Positions 8,320 to 10,127 of a stretch of DNA of 10,127 nt are shown in pieces (position 1 is the first letter of the stretch; each line of letters starts with the position of its first letter). The notes below the pieces were generated by a model. That model had not been told where the DNA came from, did no database searches, and saw only the letters and a program-made list of their open reading frames with translations. The position numbers were made by a program, and so were the translations under genes. The DNA is from Pseudomonadota bacterium (GTDB lineage: Bacteria; Desulfobacterota; Desulfovibrionia; Desulfovibrionales; Desulfovibrionaceae). The stretch covers positions 1 to 10,127 of the forward strand of contig JAEZEM010000299.1 of NCBI GenBank assembly GCA_023417745.1, given 5' to 3'.

Positions 8320-8518
8320 TCTGGAGAGGCCTGGAACTCCCTTTTGGGGCTGGACTTGTTTATCTAAAGGAATTAACTTCGCGAGGCGATGCCGGCCGTC
8401 CCAAAGGGGAGAGGCACGGCCTCGGCGGAGAGGTCATCATCCGGAGGGCCGGCGCGTTTGCGCGGGCCGCCGCCTCCGAGAAAATACCCGGGCAGTGCGC
8501 GCATTCAAGGAGAAGAGC
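8320..8518 (+). other. 199-nt leader between glmM and galU
   Basis: The longest gap inside the cluster. It holds an AT-richer patch (8356-8380), a small hairpin GAGGC-ACG-GCCTC (8411-8423), and a long imperfect hairpin (8442-8478): outer CGGAGG/CCTCCG, inner GCC/GGC and CGCG/CGCG, with loop TTTG. No convincing sigma70 promoter and no U-tailed terminator were seen. No credible small gene either. It could be a structured leader controlling galU, or simply carry a non-canonical promoter. Confidence 0.4.
8507..8512 (+). promoter_or_regulatory. Shine-Dalgarno of galU
   Basis: AAGGAG six bases before the ATG at 8519. It is the clearest ribosome site in the plus-strand cluster and fixes the start against the longer upstream open frame. 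Confidence 0.88.
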
Positions 8519-9391
8519 ATGGAAATCAAGAAGGTGGTCATTCCTGTCGCCGGATGGGGTACGCGGTCCTTGCCGGCCACGAAGAACATCCCTAAGGAGA
8601 TGCTGCCCGTCTACAACAAACCCGTCGTGCAGTACGTGGTCGAGGAAGCGCAAGCCTCGGGCCTTCAGGATGTGGTGTTCGTCACCAACCGTAACAAGAC
8701 CATCATTGAAGACCACTTCGACTACAACCTCACGTTAGAGGATCTGCTCACCCGCACCAACAAGACCGAGATGCTCAAGATGGTCCGGGAAGTGGCGGAG
8801 ATGGTCAACATCATTTCCGTTCGCCAGAAAAAGCAGCTGGGCCTGGGCCACGCCGTGCTGTGCGCCCGCGAGGTCTGCAAGAACGATCCCTTTGCCGTCA
8901 TGGTCGGCGACGACCTCATGTTCAGCATGGAACCCGGCATCAAGCAGCTCTTGACCGTGGCCATGACCGAGCACATGCCGGTCATCGGCGTCATGGAAGT
9001 GCCGCCGCACATGGTTTCGCGCTACGGCATCATCGACGGCGAGGAATTCGCCCCGGGCATGTACCGGGTGCGCGATCTGGTGGAAAAGCCCAAGGTCAAC
9101 GAAGCCCCGTCGCGTTTGGCCATCGTCGGCCGCTATGTGCTGTTCCCGGACATCTTCTATCACCTGGAGAAGGTCACTCCGGGCCATGGCGGCGAGATTC
9201 AGCTCACCGACGCCCTCAAGGGCTTGGCCGGCAACAACCGGCTGCTCGCCGTCAAGATTCAGGGCCAGCGCTTCGACGCCGGCGATTGGGTCGACTACCT
9301 CACCGCCAACATCTACTTCGCCCTGCACGATGAGGTCCTGCGCGAGTCCCTGGTGCCTCGCCTGCGTGAGCTGTTGCCGTTTGGCAACTAG
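8519..9391 (+). CDS. galU: UTP-glucose-1-phosphate uridylyltransferase
   Basis: 290 residues, the family's normal length. It makes UDP-glucose from UTP and glucose-1-P for polysaccharide, LPS and glycolipid synthesis. Motifs: nucleotide-binding loop AGWGTRSLPATKNIPKEMLP (11-30; W and S sit where GalU more often has L and F), uridine-binding QLGLGHAVLCA (106-116), metal site GDD (130-132), RYGIID (168-173), catalytic-lysine segment VEKPK (188-192), GEIQLTD (225-231) and FDAGDWVDYL (252-261). The ATG has a strong ribosome site. It follows glmM after a 199-nt leader, so it may have its own promoter or be read through. A 16-nt palindrome (9373-9388) abuts its stop and a strong intrinsic terminator follows, so galU is the last gene of the transcription unit. 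Confidence 0.97.
   Translation: MEIKKVVIPVAGWGTRSLPATKNIPKEMLPVYNKPVVQYVVEEAQASGLQDVVFVTNRNKTIIEDHFDYNLTLEDLLTRTNKTEMLKMVREVAEMVNIISVRQKKQLGLGHAVLCAREVCKNDPFAVMVGDDLMFSMEPGIKQLLTVAMTEHMPVIGVMEVPPHMVSRYGIIDGEEFAPGMYRVRDLVEKPKVNEAPSRLAIVGRYVLFPDIFYHLEKVTPGHGGEIQLTDALKGLAGNNRLLAVKIQGQRFDAGDWVDYLTANIYFALHDEVLRESLVPRLRELLPFGN
9373..9388 (+). other. Small hairpin at the 3' end of galU
   Basis: GTTGCC - GTTT - GGCAAC, a perfect 6-bp stem inside the last codons, directly before the TAG stop. It lies about 30 nt upstream of the true terminator. It may protect the 3' end or be incidental. Confidence 0.3.
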
Positions 9392-9419
9392 GCCCGCCGC
9401 CCTTGTCCGCGCCTTTTTG

Positions 9420-9455
9420 TCGCCCGGGGGCGTAAGCCTGCCGGGCGATTTTTTT
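9420..9455 (+). terminator. Strong intrinsic terminator after galU
   Basis: TCGCCCGG (9420-9427) pairs with CCGGGCGA (9441-9448), eight bp. An inner GGC/GCC helix is closed by a GTAA loop (9432-9435), a GNRA-type tetraloop. Seven T residues follow (9449-9455). It ends the ftsH-galU unit and stops 8 nt before the priA ATG. Confidence 0.9.
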
Positions 9456-9463
9456 GTCATGCC

Positions 9464-10127
9464 ATGAACGACGCCCTGGCCGTCGCCCTGACCACCCCGC
9501 CTTTTAGCGTGCTGACCTACGCCGTGCCGGACGGGTTTGCCCTGACCGACTTTCCAGCCGGTCTGCGCCTGCTGGTTCCGGTGGGCCGGACGCTGCGCGT
9601 GGGCGTGGTGGCTGCTTGCGGCGTTGCCCCGCCCCCTGGCGTGACCCTGCGCCCGGCCCTGTGGCCCCTGGAACGCGCGCCGCTTTGCGATGCCGGCTAC
9701 CTGGAACTGGCCGCCTCCCTGGCCGGCCGCCACATGGCCACGGTCGGCCGTATCCTCGGGGCCATCCTGCCGCGCGGGCTGCGCTCGGCCAAGGTGGTCT
9801 TCGCCTGCCGCGCCGCCGGCCTGCCCAAGGCCCTGACCGCAACCTCCCTGTGGCGCAAGTCCCCGGCCGAGCGCCTGGACCTCGTGCCCGTTTGGCGGAA
9901 CGGGACCATGGCCTGCCGCCTGGAAGCCGGAGAGAGCGATCCGCTATGCTCCCTTACCGTCTCGCCGCCCTGGCCGGTGCGGCCCGGCGCGGCCAAACAG
10001 GTGGCGGTCCTCGACGCCCTGTGCGACGCCGGTCCCCTTGCCCTGTCCGAACTCAAGGCGAAGCTCGGCCCGGGCACGCTGTCCCTGGTGCGCCGGCTGG
10101 CGGAATTGGGGCTGGTGCGTATTGAAG
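9464..10127 (+). CDS. priA: Primosomal protein N' (PriA helicase), N-terminal part, runs off right edge
   Basis: The first 221 codons of an open frame that has no stop before the window ends. The N-terminus reads VALTTPPFSVLTYAVPDGF, followed by RLLVPVGRTLRVGVV (35-49): the PriA 3'-DNA-binding domain wording. PLERAPLCDAGYLELAASLA then HMATVGRILGAILPRGLR (about 68-107) matches the family's PLLDxxLLxLAxWxAxYY and GxxLxxALP segments. AKQVAVLDALCDAGPLALSELKAKLG to the edge (about 177-221) fits the winged-helix domain. The helicase and zinc-binding parts are outside the window. PriA reloads the replisome at stalled forks. The ATG at 9464 gives the normal N-terminus, yet no Shine-Dalgarno precedes it and the galU terminator ends 8 nt upstream. 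Assignment rests on remembered family wording; helicase motifs would settle it. Confidence 0.85.
   Translation, partial: MNDALAVALTTPPFSVLTYAVPDGFALTDFPAGLRLLVPVGRTLRVGVVAACGVAPPPGVTLRPALWPLERAPLCDAGYLELAASLAGRHMATVGRILGAILPRGLRSAKVVFACRAAGLPKALTATSLWRKSPAERLDLVPVWRNGTMACRLEAGESDPLCSLTVSPPWPVRPGAAKQVAVLDALCDAGPLALSELKAKLGPGTLSLVRRLAELGLVRIE

Noticed and set aside
8337..8363. Possible terminator after glmM (CCC-TTTT-GGG with some following Ts)
   Set aside because: The stem is only 3-4 bp and the T-rich stretch is too far away and interrupted.
8413..8426. GG-N10-GC spacing resembling a sigma54 promoter before galU
   Set aside because: The -12 element is CGGC rather than TTGC and no enhancer-like repeats are seen.
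8389..8595. Possible small gene in the galU leader
   Set aside because: It overlaps the galU start in another frame and has a composition of GC-rich noise without a convincing family or ribosome site.
8735..9733. 332-codon minus-strand open frame opposite galU and the priA start
   Set aside because: It crosses the galU terminator and opposes two recognisable genes; no family features.
9616..10125. Open frame on the plus strand within the priA region
   Set aside because: It is out of frame with the PriA-like frame from 9464 and its protein is Arg/Pro/Gly-rich low complexity.

Overview
The window is high-GC, gene-dense bacterial chromosome with no mobile elements. Gene content and order (ftsH-folP-cdaA-ybbR-glmM-galU, then priA) fit a sulfate-reducing Desulfovibrio-type bacterium (Desulfovibrionales, possibly the Desulfovibrio/Solidesulfovibrio magneticus side). 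This is judged from memory of that group's gene order and protein wording, not from a search.

Left part, minus strand (about 1-2081): a compact signalling operon read right to left. It encodes a single-domain CheY-like receiver, a PAS-PAS-HD-GYP cyclic-di-GMP phosphodiesterase whose start overlaps the receiver's stop by 4 bp (ATGA), and, after an 8-nt gap, the N-terminal 100 residues of a Crp/Fnr-superfamily protein that strongly resembles CooA, the haem-based carbon monoxide sensor. The third gene runs off the left edge. A good sigma70-type promoter (TTGCCA-17-TATGTT) precedes the receiver gene.

Middle part, plus strand (2282-9391): ftsH (TTG start), folP, cdaA, ybbR (cdaR-like), glmM and galU. 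Gaps are short except for about 200 nt before galU. The cluster joins membrane proteolysis, folate synthesis, cyclic-di-AMP synthesis with its YbbR partner, and production of glucosamine-1-P and UDP-glucose for the cell envelope. cdaA-ybbR-glmM is the module known from Firmicutes, where YbbR/CdaR and GlmM bind and tune CdaA. Several junctions carry short GGCC/CCGG-rich hairpins; the one after folP has the stop codon as its loop and is followed by TTTT.

Right end: galU is closed by a strong intrinsic terminator (9420-9455). Only 8 nt later the start of priA (primosomal helicase N') begins with no visible Shine-Dalgarno; 221 codons are present before the right edge.

The most interesting element is the left operon. 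It puts a probable CO sensor, a cyclic-di-GMP hydrolase and a phospho-receiver in one transcription unit, divergent from a cyclic-di-AMP synthase operon.
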